64,000 nt of DNA from Actinophytocola glycyrrhizae (GTDB taxonomy: Bacteria; Actinomycetota; Actinomycetes; Mycobacteriales; Pseudonocardiaceae): the NCBI RefSeq assembly GCF_042653545.1, contig NZ_JBHSIS010000020.1, forward strand, positions 248,001-312,000, in the 5' to 3' direction. Shown piece by piece: positions 57,319 through 64,000 of the stretch. The notes below the pieces were generated by a model, which saw nothing but the letters and a program-made list of their open reading frames with translations, ran no database searches and was not told the origin of the DNA. Position 1 is the first letter of the stretch, and each line of letters starts with the position of its first letter. Position numbers and translations under genes: made by a program.

Positions 57319-58227
57319 TCACCGAGACGATCGCGGGTCCGGTACCTGGGACCTGCGCACCGCTGCCTCGCGCCGGGGCCCCGTGCCGGGCAGGTAGGTG
57401 ACGGTCTCGGTGACCGGGCGCCGCGTCGACGCGGCGCGTGGTTCGGTGCCGGCCCAGCCGACACGCAGGAACAGCTGTGGATGTGCCCTGCCGTGCAGCA
57501 CCTCGTCGCGCACCCGGGCGCGGGTGCACCCGAGCCGGAGTGGCCGGGACAGCGGGCACGTGGCGAGCCCGAGGCCGGTGGCGGCGAGCAGCGCCGCGCT
57601 CGCGGCCGCGCCTGCCCGCAGCCGCGACACCGCGTCGTCGTCCCTCGTGGCGAGGACGAGCACCTCGTCACCGCCGGGGACCGCGGGTGGCCCGGTCTCC
57701 TCCTGCCATCCCGTGCCGGAGGCGATCGCGGTGGTGCCGAGGTGCCGGTGCGCGGGGTCGGTCACCGGCACCAGCAGGCCGCCCTCGGCCGTGACGTGAC
57801 GGACCAGCAGGTCGAGGTGCCCGGCGGGCACGGGCCACGCCGTGAACGGGCCGTGGTCGGTGTGGCGGCGGGGGATGGCCAGCGCCAGCGCGACGTCCTG
57901 TTCCGCCGGTTCGCGGGGCACCACCTCGACCGACGCGAGGTGGTCGGGGTCGGCACCGGGCAGCAGGCACACCGCCGCGTGCCAGCCGGAGGCGGCGAGC
58001 GCGGTCCTGAGGTGGTGCAGCGCGGCGCCGCAGCTGAGAACCAGGTCGCGCGCGCCGGGGTCGTCGGCGGGCACGTGCCGGGCGCGGTCGGCCATCAGGT
58101 GCACCGAGTAGTCGCCGACCAGCCAGTGCCACGGCTGCGTGTTGTGGACCGACGGCGCCCGGTTCGCCAGGCGCAGCGCGTCGAGCACGGTCTGGTGGCC
58201 GGGCCGGATGGTGGTGGTGGTGTTCAT
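57319..58227 (-). CDS. Acg-like nitroreductase-family protein
   Basis: A 302-residue protein of the Acg family, relatives of nitroreductases known from dormancy (DosR-type) responses in mycobacteria. The FMN-related marks are LRLANRAPSVHNTQPWHWLVGD at the start and the nitroreductase halves around CGAALHHLRTALAA and LLAATGLGLATCPLSRPL. Acg proteins may bind or sequester FMN without normal turnover. Here no DosR box or universal stress protein gene is next to it in this window. Confidence 0.87.
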   Translation of the reverse strand: MNTTTTIRPGHQTVLDALRLANRAPSVHNTQPWHWLVGDYSVHLMADRARHVPADDPGARDLVLSCGAALHHLRTALAASGWHAAVCLLPGADPDHLASVEVVPREPAEQDVALALAIPRRHTDHGPFTAWPVPAGHLDLLVRHVTAEGGLLVPVTDPAHRHLGTTAIASGTGWQEETGPPAVPGGDEVLVLATRDDDAVSRLRAGAAASAALLAATGLGLATCPLSRPLRLGCTRARVRDEVLHGRAHPQLFLRVGWAGTEPRAASTRRPVTETVTYLPGTGPRREAAVRRSQVPDPRSSR

Positions 58228-58255
58228 GCGACGCCTCCTCGCGTCGGTCCGTGGG

Positions 58256-59044
58256 TCAGGCGGCGGGCCGCACCCCGGTGATGGCGAACCGTTCGACCTC
58301 GGTGACGTGCCCGCCGGTCGACGCGACGATCGTGAGCGCGTCCCCGGTCGCGCCCTGGTAGGTCACGGTCGTCGACCACGGGGTGTCCTCCCCGCCCGCG
58401 GCGAGGCAGCACGAATCGCCGAGCCCCCCGGATGGCCCGATGACCTGGACGCGGATGCTCTCGTCGACGCCGGTGACCTGGCCGCCGACGGTGACCGGGC
58501 TGGAAACCGTCGTCCCGTAACGGGGTTGGGTGAGTGTGAGCGTGGTGTCGCGGGTCCCGACGACCTCCCACGGCGCGTTTTGCCCGGCACCGATCCGCGC
58601 GAGGTGCACCACCGCGGCCGTGCCCGGCTTGCTCTGCTCGACCGCGTAACCGACCGTCACCCAGGCCTCGTCGTCCCGCACGTCGCTGGCGAGCACCTGG
58701 TCGATCTCGGTGAAGCCGAGGTGGTCGGTGGTGAACGCGATCGTGGTCGCCTCCGCGTCGAGGTGCCACGGCTGGTGCCCGCCGGAGCGGTAGCTCTCCT
58801 GCCAGGCGGCCGCGGCGTCGGCGTCGGCGAACGGCCACAGCGGCTGGTACGGGAAATCCCGTGGGGCGGGGGCGCTGGTCGTCGGTGTCGTCGGTGTCGT
58901 CGTGGTGGCGGCGGACCCCGTCGTGGTGCCGTTGATCGTGGTCGGCTCGAGTGCCCGCGGGCTCTGTTCGCACGCCACGCCGGCGGCGGTCACACCGACC
59001 GCCGTCATGACGGCCGCCAGGACCCGCCCGCGCCGGGAGGCCAT
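58256..59044 (-). CDS. Lipoprotein with Gmad2 (spore-type Ig-like) domain
   Basis: A 262-residue lipoprotein. The lipobox is AAGVACEQS after a short basic and hydrophobic start. A Thr/Pro-rich linker (TTTTPTTPTTSAPAP) follows, and the last about 95 residues are a Gmad2-type immunoglobulin-like domain (TLTQPRYGTTVSSPVTVGGQVTG...). Gmad2 domains occur in spore or envelope proteins. The GerW gene lies next to it. An attachment role at the cell surface is likely. Confidence 0.85.
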   Translation of the reverse strand: MASRRGRVLAAVMTAVGVTAAGVACEQSPRALEPTTINGTTTGSAATTTTPTTPTTSAPAPRDFPYQPLWPFADADAAAAWQESYRSGGHQPWHLDAEATTIAFTTDHLGFTEIDQVLASDVRDDEAWVTVGYAVEQSKPGTAAVVHLARIGAGQNAPWEVVGTRDTTLTLTQPRYGTTVSSPVTVGGQVTGVDESIRVQVIGPSGGLGDSCCLAAGGEDTPWSTTVTYQGATGDALTIVASTGGHVTEVERFAITGVRPAA

Positions 59045-59048
59045 CGCG

Positions 59049-59381
59049 CTATCCCTGCGCCTTCTTGTGCCTGCCGACCAGCCACAGCGCGGCCACCACG
59101 ATCGCGCCGCCCACTGCCACCATGCGGTTCACGTCGATCGCGGGTTCCCACCGCAGCTTTCCGTCCGCGATGACGTACGCCCCGACCGGCCGGGCCGAGA
59201 GCCCGAGCCCGGCGCCTTCGCCTTCCTGGCCGTTCTTGTCGCGGCCGTTGCCCCCGCCACCGCCTGCCGAGACCCGCGCGGCCGGGATCACGGTGAGCCC
59301 GTCACGTTCGACGGGCTCCGCGTAGACCATCTTGGCCTCGACCGAGTTCCTCGCCTGTGCGAACAGTTCCGCGACCTTCAT
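59049..59381 (-). CDS. GerW-family (YtfJ-like) protein with C-terminal helix
   Basis: A 110-residue protein with the GerW pattern: VERDGLTVIPAARVSAGGGGGNG followed by GLGLSARPVGAYVIADGKLRW. A C-terminal membrane helix (MVAVGGAIVVAALWLVG) and basic end (RHKKAQG) follow. In Bacillus the family is tied to spore germination; in actinomycetes the role is unclear. It is upstream of the Gmad2 lipoprotein by four bases, so they are co-expressed. Confidence 0.85.
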   Translation of the reverse strand: MKVAELFAQARNSVEAKMVYAEPVERDGLTVIPAARVSAGGGGGNGRDKNGQEGEGAGLGLSARPVGAYVIADGKLRWEPAIDVNRMVAVGGAIVVAALWLVGRHKKAQG

Positions 59382-59452
59382 GCCGCCTCCTCAAGTCCAC
59401 CCTGGTGCCATTCGCCGTCCGTCGCCAGGGCACCACGTCCCCGGCACGGTCA

Positions 59453-60373
59453 TCATGCCGGGAGTAACAGGACCCACGCTGGACCCTCGGCCAGCGGCAG
59501 CTCCGCACCAGAGGTGGTGTGGAACCGGGTCGGCGCGTCCGGTGCCGGCCGCGACCAGGTGCCAGCGAAGGCCAGCCCGTCCCGCAGCACGTCCGACTGT
59601 CCACTTCCGACGGTGTCGGCCACCGGCGACGCCGTGCCCGTGGCCTCGTCGGGGCGCACCTCGACCCGCTGCACGACCACGGACGCCGCGGTCAGCTCCC
59701 CGGACTCGGTCGAGGTCATCGGCGTGCCGTTCAGCGCGACGCGCCACCGCCCGTCGGGCGCGGACCAGGTGAACGTGAAGCGCGCTGCGGAGTACGCGAC
59801 CTCCCAGCTCGTGGTGGGCACGCCGCCCTCGGGCGCCGCGCCGAACAGCAGCGGCGCCTCGGCGGGCCCGGTCGCGCCGTCGGGCAGGCGCTCCGGCCGG
59901 AGGTACAGGTTGTGCGGCGCCGGCCGGTCCCGCTCGCGGTGGTAGGCCGGCCCCGCTTCGTCGGGCGAGGCGTTGACGAGGTCGGCGGACCGCAGCGCGG
60001 GCAACAGTTCCGGCGCCGCGCCGGAGTAGGCGAGGACGGGTTTCCCGTACTGCGCGAGCAGGTCGAGGTCGGTGCGGCGCGCGCTGCGGACCGGGCCGAC
60101 CTCGGCGGGCAGTGCCCCGGCGTACACGGCGACGATGCGGGTCAGCCCGCCCTCGACGGGCTCGACGTAGACGACGTCGGCGGCGCCGAGCCCCGTGTGG
60201 GGCCGGGCGGCCGGCACGTTGTCGACCTTGACGGCCACCACCGGCGTGGCCGGGCGCACGGGCCCGTCGGTGGTGGCCGGGTCGGTGGCCGCCTGCCCGT
60301 CGCACGCGGCCACCAGCAGCCCGGCCGCCACCACTGCCGCGACCGCCGGGCAGGCACCTGTTCGCCTCGCCAC
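59453..60373 (-). CDS. DUF3048 lipoprotein
   Basis: A 306-residue lipoprotein with the pattern PVVAVKVDNVPAARPHTGLGAADVVYVEPVEGGLTRIVAVY, which defines DUF3048 (YerB type). The lipobox is LLVAACDGQ. A second DUF3048_C-like part follows (WEVAYSAARFTFTW, DGLAFAGTWSRPAP). The function of the family is not known, though its wide spread among Gram-positive bacteria suggests an envelope role. Translation starts at a GTG. Confidence 0.88.
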   Translation of the reverse strand: MARRTGACPAVAAVVAAGLLVAACDGQAATDPATTDGPVRPATPVVAVKVDNVPAARPHTGLGAADVVYVEPVEGGLTRIVAVYAGALPAEVGPVRSARRTDLDLLAQYGKPVLAYSGAAPELLPALRSADLVNASPDEAGPAYHRERDRPAPHNLYLRPERLPDGATGPAEAPLLFGAAPEGGVPTTSWEVAYSAARFTFTWSAPDGRWRVALNGTPMTSTESGELTAASVVVQRVEVRPDEATGTASPVADTVGSGQSDVLRDGLAFAGTWSRPAPDAPTRFHTTSGAELPLAEGPAWVLLLPA

Positions 60374-60438
60374 GTGCGACCTCCTCGTCCCACCGCCATT
60401 GTCGGCCCTGACGGTGGTGACCGCATCCCGTCGGCGTG

Positions 60439-61299
60439 CTACCCCAGGCCGAGCACCGAGATCGTCCGCGTGGCCATGGCCGCCTCGCCGAGCGCGTTCG
60501 GGTGCACCACGACCGGGTTGGTGGTCTGCAGCACCGGTTCGATCCAGCGCACGCCGAACCGCTGGCAGGCGTCGTGCCCCTCGGACACGGCACCGAAGTC
60601 CACGTAGGTGGCGCCGGTGGCCGCCGCGGCCCGCGCGACGGCGTCGTTCAGCGTGGCCTGCAGCGACCGCAGGTACGGCACGTCACCGGTGGCCACCGGC
60701 ATCCTGTCGAAGCAGCCGCCGGTCGCCGGGAGGATCCACGGGTAACCGAGGACGGCCACCTCCGCGTTCGGCGCCTTCGCCCGCACCGCCCGCAGGGCGG
60801 CCACCAGCGCCGGGTAGGTGGAGGCGCGGACGGTGTCCTCGAACCGCGAGCCGAACTTGTCCTTGCACGGGCTGCCCCGGCCGAGCGTGAGGATGCCTGC
60901 CGCGCCGCACGACAGGATCGCGCCGACGAACACGCCGCTGTCGTTGCCGCCGATCGTCATCGTGACCAGGTCGGTGTCCGCGCCGAGCGCGGCGACCTGC
61001 GGGGCGACGCCGGGGTACTGGGCGGTGGTGAAGTGGCTGGTCTGCGCGGCGCCGCAGGTCACGTCGGTCAACTCCGCGCCGGTCCTGGCGGCGAGCACGT
61101 GCGGGTAGTTGCGGGTCGACCGCAGGCACAGCAGCGGCGCGGTGGGATCGGGTGGCAGCACACCGGAGGCGGCGCTGTAGGAGTCGCCGAGCGCGACGTA
61201 GTCCAGCGGCCCGGTGTCGGCCTGTGCGGCCGACGAGGTCGTGACGAGACTCAGCGCGGCGGCCGCGGCGGCAGCGGCCGCGAGTAGACGACGAGGCAT
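60439..61299 (-). CDS. Secreted SGNH/GDSL hydrolase
   Basis: A 286-residue secreted esterase/lipase. A signal peptide with an Ala-rich core (MPRRLLAAAAAAAAALSLV, cut near SAAQAD) leads to block I VALGDSYSAASG with the Ser, block III TIGGNDSGVF with the Asn and, at the end, the His in NPVVVHPNALGE. Several Cys (about six) are spaced like those in streptomycete SGNH lipases with three disulphides. The enzyme probably hydrolyses lipids or acetylated sugars outside the cell. Confidence 0.92.
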   Translation of the reverse strand: MPRRLLAAAAAAAAALSLVTTSSAAQADTGPLDYVALGDSYSAASGVLPPDPTAPLLCLRSTRNYPHVLAARTGAELTDVTCGAAQTSHFTTAQYPGVAPQVAALGADTDLVTMTIGGNDSGVFVGAILSCGAAGILTLGRGSPCKDKFGSRFEDTVRASTYPALVAALRAVRAKAPNAEVAVLGYPWILPATGGCFDRMPVATGDVPYLRSLQATLNDAVARAAAATGATYVDFGAVSEGHDACQRFGVRWIEPVLQTTNPVVVHPNALGEAAMATRTISVLGLG

Positions 61300-61406
61300 G
61301 GCTCCTCTTCCGGCATCGATGACGGCAGCGAGATCTACTGACGAGTAGGTAAGCGTGCTCGCCAATCGTCGGCCATGGCGCACCGGACGTCAACGGACGA
61401 GCGGGG

Positions 61407-62420
61407 TCACCGGTCCGCGAGCCGCAGGAGCAGCTTGCCGGTGTTCTCCCCGGCGAACAGCTTCAGGAACACCTCGGGGAAGTCGTCGACCGTGCCGTCC
61501 ACGACGTGCTCGCGCGCGGTCACGACCCCGGCCGCGAGCCAGTCGGCGAGCACGGACATGCCTTCGGCGTACCGCTTCTCGTAGTCGAACACCAGCATCC
61601 CGGTCATCGACGCGCGGTTCACCAGCAACGAAAGGTAGTTCGCCGGGCCTGCCGGGCGGTCGGTCGCGTTGTACTGGGAGATCGCGCCGCACAGTACGAC
61701 CCGCGCGCCGAGCCGCAGCCGGGCCAGCACGTGGTCGAGGATCTCGCCGCCCACGTTGTCGAAGTAGACGTCCACGCCGTCGGGCGCGTGCTCGCGCAGC
61801 CCGCCCCGCACGTCGCCGGACCGGTAGTCGATCGCCGCGTCGAAGCCGAACTCCTCGGTCAGCAGGCGGCACTTCTCCGGCCCGCCCGCGATCCCGACCA
61901 CCCGGCAGCCGAGGTGTTTCGCGATCTGGCCGACGACGCTGCCCACCGCGCCCGCCGCGCCGGACACCACCACCGTCTCGCCCTCGCGGGGCTTGCCGAC
62001 GTCGAGCAGTCCGAAGTAGGCGGTCAGGCCGGTGAGCCCGAGCACGCCGAGGTAGGTCGGCAGCGGGGCGCGCGCCGGGTCGGCCCTGATGACACCCCGG
62101 CCGTCGGACACCGCGTACTCCTGCACGCCGAACGTGCCAGTGACGTGGTCGCCGACGGCGAAGTCGGGGTGGTTCGACGCGGTGACGCGGCCGAGTGCGC
62201 CCGCACGCATGACCTCGCCGATCCCCACCGGCCGGATGTAGGACCGCGCGTCGTTCATCCACCCGCGCATCGCCGGGTCGAGCGAGACGTACTCGGTCCG
62301 CACCACGAACCGGCCGTCGCCGGGTTCCGGCACGTCCTCGGTCGTGTGCTGCCAGTCGTCGCCCGTCGGCAGCCCGACGGGCCGCGCGCCGAGCCGGATC
62401 TGCCGGTTCTGAATGGCCAT
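61407..62420 (-). CDS. NADP-dependent MDR-family oxidoreductase (prostaglandin reductase-like)
   Basis: A 337-residue zinc-free medium-chain reductase. The coenzyme motif is VVVSGAAGAVGSVVGQIAKHLGCRVVGIAGG, and the family also shows YVSLDPAMRGWMNDARSYIRPVGIGEVM. Such enzymes reduce the double bond of enones, as leukotriene/prostaglandin reductases and curcumin reductases do. The start at ATG 62420 fits MAIQNRQIRL; longer in-frame extensions upstream are not part of the family. Confidence 0.9.
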   Translation of the reverse strand: MAIQNRQIRLGARPVGLPTGDDWQHTTEDVPEPGDGRFVVRTEYVSLDPAMRGWMNDARSYIRPVGIGEVMRAGALGRVTASNHPDFAVGDHVTGTFGVQEYAVSDGRGVIRADPARAPLPTYLGVLGLTGLTAYFGLLDVGKPREGETVVVSGAAGAVGSVVGQIAKHLGCRVVGIAGGPEKCRLLTEEFGFDAAIDYRSGDVRGGLREHAPDGVDVYFDNVGGEILDHVLARLRLGARVVLCGAISQYNATDRPAGPANYLSLLVNRASMTGMLVFDYEKRYAEGMSVLADWLAAGVVTAREHVVDGTVDDFPEVFLKLFAGENTGKLLLRLADR

Positions 62421-62624
62421 GCCCCGCACCATAACCGGCCAGGCCCGGGCCCCCGTGCACAGGCGGAAGCTGGCGCTGACCGAGCTGCTACGGCGCCTCC
62501 GCGGCCGTTCGGCTGTGCCGGGAGGCGAGGAACGTGACCCGGCCGACAGCGCACCGCCGAGCAGGTAGGGCGCGGCCATCGCGACCTCGAACAACGCGCC
62601 GGCCGCGAGACGGAGAACGGACCG
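62421..62624. other. Intergenic stretch with a possible membrane-protein scrap
   Basis: These 204 bp separate the MDR and GNAT genes. On the minus strand a short piece reads FEVAMAAPYLLGGALSAG, which looks like a membrane segment without start or context. I see no intact gene or clear terminator. Confidence 0.35.
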
Positions 62625-63167
62625 TCACGCTTCCAGTGGGTACTCCATGTGCATGCCGCCGAGGAAGCTGCCGTCCGGGAGGGGGACCTGGGTGCCTGCC
62701 ACCTCGCGGAAGCCGAACGCGCGGTACAGCGGCACGCCGGGAAGGGTGGCCATCAGGACGAGCGACCGGAAGCCCTCCGCGCGGGCCGCTTCCACGCACC
62801 GGGCGAGGATCGCCCGGCCAAGGCCCCTGCGGGTCCACGCGCCGTGGACGAACATCGCCCGTACGCGGGCCGGTTCGGTGGCCGGGTCGAGGAGGCGGTC
62901 GTCGGCCGGGGCGGCCCCGGAGCCGGTGTACAGCTTGTCGCGCTTGCTCCAGCCGCCGCACGCCACCACCTGGCCGTCGGCCTCGTGGACGAAGTAGGTG
63001 CCGTCGTCGACGAGGACCGTGTCCGGCTCGGTCAGGTACCGGGCGGCGGCCGCGGTCTCGCTCTCGTTGTGGAAGTGGGGGAACACGTCCAGCACCGACT
63101 GTCGCATGAGGACGGCGATGGCGGGCACGTCGACCCGCCGCGCCGGGCGCAGGGTTGGTTCGGACAT
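62625..63167 (-). CDS. GNAT-family N-acetyltransferase
   Basis: A 180-residue acetyltransferase. The acetyl-CoA loop is GAWTRRGLGRAILARC, within the pattern FVHGAWTRRGLGRAIL...FRSLVLMATLPGVPLYRAFGF typical of the fold. The start MSEPTLRPARRVDVPAI fits the family. GNAT enzymes transfer acetyl from acetyl-CoA to amines of small molecules or proteins. The substrate is unknown. It is followed upstream by a TPR gene on the same strand after five bases. Confidence 0.9.
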   Translation of the reverse strand: MSEPTLRPARRVDVPAIAVLMRQSVLDVFPHFHNESETAAAARYLTEPDTVLVDDGTYFVHEADGQVVACGGWSKRDKLYTGSGAAPADDRLLDPATEPARVRAMFVHGAWTRRGLGRAILARCVEAARAEGFRSLVLMATLPGVPLYRAFGFREVAGTQVPLPDGSFLGGMHMEYPLEA

Positions 63168-63172
63168 GATCG

Positions 63173-63610
63173 TCAGCCTACTGCCGCGTCCTCCCCGGCG
63201 AACGCGGCTGCCATGCGCAGCCATGGGGCGGCCTCGGCGTGCCTGCTCTGGCGTTCCAGCGTCCGCCCGAGCAGCAGGTGCGCGTAGTGGTCTACCGGGT
63301 CGCGTTCTACGACGATGCGCAACTCCTCCTCGGCGCGCCGCAGCTGGGCCGAGTGGAAGTAGGCGCGGGCCAGCAGCAGCCGGGGACCGGTCTGTCCGGG
63401 GTGCTCGGCCACCACGTCCGCGAGCAGCTTCGCGGCGCCGGCGTGGTCGCGCGCCTCGAACAACAGCAGCGCCCGTTCCCAGCGCTCGGCCGCGGTCTCC
63501 TCGTGTGGTGCGTCGAACAGGTGGGTCGCGGTGGCCCACCGGTCGGGGGCGGCCTCGCCGCCGGGCCGGTAGTCGTCGAAGTTGTCGATCACAGCCCGTT
63601 CAACGTTCAA
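63173..63610 (-). CDS. Tetratricopeptide-repeat protein
   Basis: A 145-residue protein with three TPR-like helix pairs, visible in ALLLFEARDHAGAAKLLADVVAEHP, RLLLARAYFHSAQLRRAEEELRIVVERDP and LLLGRTLERQSRHAEAAPWLRMAAAF. TPR units bind other proteins. Two starts are possible, TTG 63610 (used here; AGCAGG before it) and GTG 63592. With TTG it overlaps the EI24 gene's stop by 11 bp. Confidence 0.85.
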   Translation of the reverse strand: MNVERAVIDNFDDYRPGGEAAPDRWATATHLFDAPHEETAAERWERALLLFEARDHAGAAKLLADVVAEHPGQTGPRLLLARAYFHSAQLRRAEEELRIVVERDPVDHYAHLLLGRTLERQSRHAEAAPWLRMAAAFAGEDAAVG

Positions 63611-64000
63611 CTAACCTGCTTTCATTCCGGAGTGCCTCGTGGGCGACGAGCACCCCGCCCGCGAACGCGACCGGCATGACGACGATCGCCGCCAGCGGGA
63701 CCATGCACAGCAACGACGCTGGGAGGCCGAGCCCGAGTGCGAGCCCACGGCGCCGTGCCAGCGTGGTCCGCTGTTCCTTCAGGCTCATGCCCCGGCGGTA
63801 GTACGCCACCGCGACGAGTTCCAGCGCGAAGAACCACGCGGTCACCAGTGCCAGCAGTACCGGCACCACGGTCTGGCCGAGCACCGGGACGAACCCGGCG
63901 ACCACCAGCGGGATCGTGAACAGCAACGACCGGAGCACCAGTGCCAGGCCGCCGCGGAGGCCGAGGCCCAGTGCCCGCCACCACGGCAGTTCCGCCGCCG
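63600..64000 (-). CDS. EI24-family membrane protein (5' end outside window)
   Basis: The frame is open up to the window end. Its visible 133 residues read AELPWWRALGLGLRGGLALVLRSLLFTIPLVVAGFVPVLGQTVVP and continue to the stop at 63600, showing the EI24/CysZ-like pattern of membrane segments separated by YYRRGMSLKEQRTTLARRR. The N-terminal part is beyond the window. The family has been linked with sulfate uptake (CysZ) in other bacteria, but the actinomycete members are not studied. The TPR gene follows directly. Confidence 0.85.
   Translation of the reverse strand, partial: AAELPWWRALGLGLRGGLALVLRSLLFTIPLVVAGFVPVLGQTVVPVLLALVTAWFFALELVAVAYYRRGMSLKEQRTTLARRRGLALGLGLPASLLCMVPLAAIVVMPVAFAGGVLVAHEALRNESRLVER

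Noticed and set aside
63594..63610. Direct repeat TTGAACG-TTGAACG at the TPR gene start
   Set aside because: Only two seven-base units inside overlapping coding sequence; chance is sufficient.

Overview
The window is high-GC DNA from an actinomycete. A member of the Pseudonocardiales (the Amycolatopsis, Lentzea or Saccharothrix group) is the most likely source, but this is inferred from protein style and not proven. The signs are strong G/C bias at third codon positions, frequent GTG and TTG starts, many 1 to 4 bp stop/start overlaps, and families typical of such genomes: an F420-dependent LLM-type oxidoreductase, DUF3159, DUF3048, GerW, WYL and ECF42-type sigma factors, a MEDS-ATPase fusion, Acg-like nitroreductase, phosphoketolase and EI24. 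I saw no rRNA, tRNA, CRISPR array, prophage or intact insertion sequence. It reads as a chromosomal region of short metabolic and regulatory operons, with scattered gene remnants and small palindromic repeats.

Layout. 1-9 kb: end of a MocR/PdxR regulator with an aldehyde dehydrogenase, gamma-glutamyltransferase, an orphan CsoR with its operator, an epoxide-hydrolase remnant, AlkB-like dioxygenase, DJ-1/PfpI protein with an F420 oxidoreductase, and an enolase-superfamily protein divergent from an SMR efflux pump and its TetR. 9-16 kb: DUF4267/TetR pair, MFS exporter with DUF3159, and a complete P450-ferredoxin-reductase operon divergent from a MarR gene. 16-26 kb: OFA transporter with a 43-residue partner and a LysR gene, HD protein, membrane proteins, MarR, DoxX, site-2 protease and RecQ. 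26-34 kb: WYL regulator, ECF42-type sigma module with two YciI proteins, then LacI, rhamnulose-phosphate aldolase/dehydrogenase and rhamnulokinase. 34-41 kb: oxidoreductases, a sigma factor-Ogt-2OG oxygenase operon, zinc alcohol dehydrogenase, and a second P450 with TetR. 41-50 kb: acetate kinase and phosphoketolase, SugE-type SMR, secreted protein, two-component system divergent from an ABC exporter. 50-64 kb: MEDS-ATPase regulator, class V aminotransferase-fold enzyme, YggT, an ATP-grasp/CocE-hydrolase pair, a degenerate acyl-CoA-synthetase-like gene, nitroreductase, lipoproteins, GerW, DUF3048, SGNH hydrolase, MDR reductase, GNAT, TPR and the start of an EI24 gene.

The most unusual points are these. 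A talarate/galactarate dehydratase-like protein (7110-8243) keeps the fold and the histidine but has lost all expected metal ligands and both catalytic lysines. It shares a palindromic control region with an efflux pump. A conserved-looking ATP-grasp/CocE-hydrolase gene pair (52607-55923) has no known pathway. A 33 bp dispersed repeat occurs twice, each time at the 3' end of a gene. An AMP-ligase-like gene (55985-57256) lacks its phosphate loop and C-terminal domain. Several clear operator palindromes link regulators to their likely targets.
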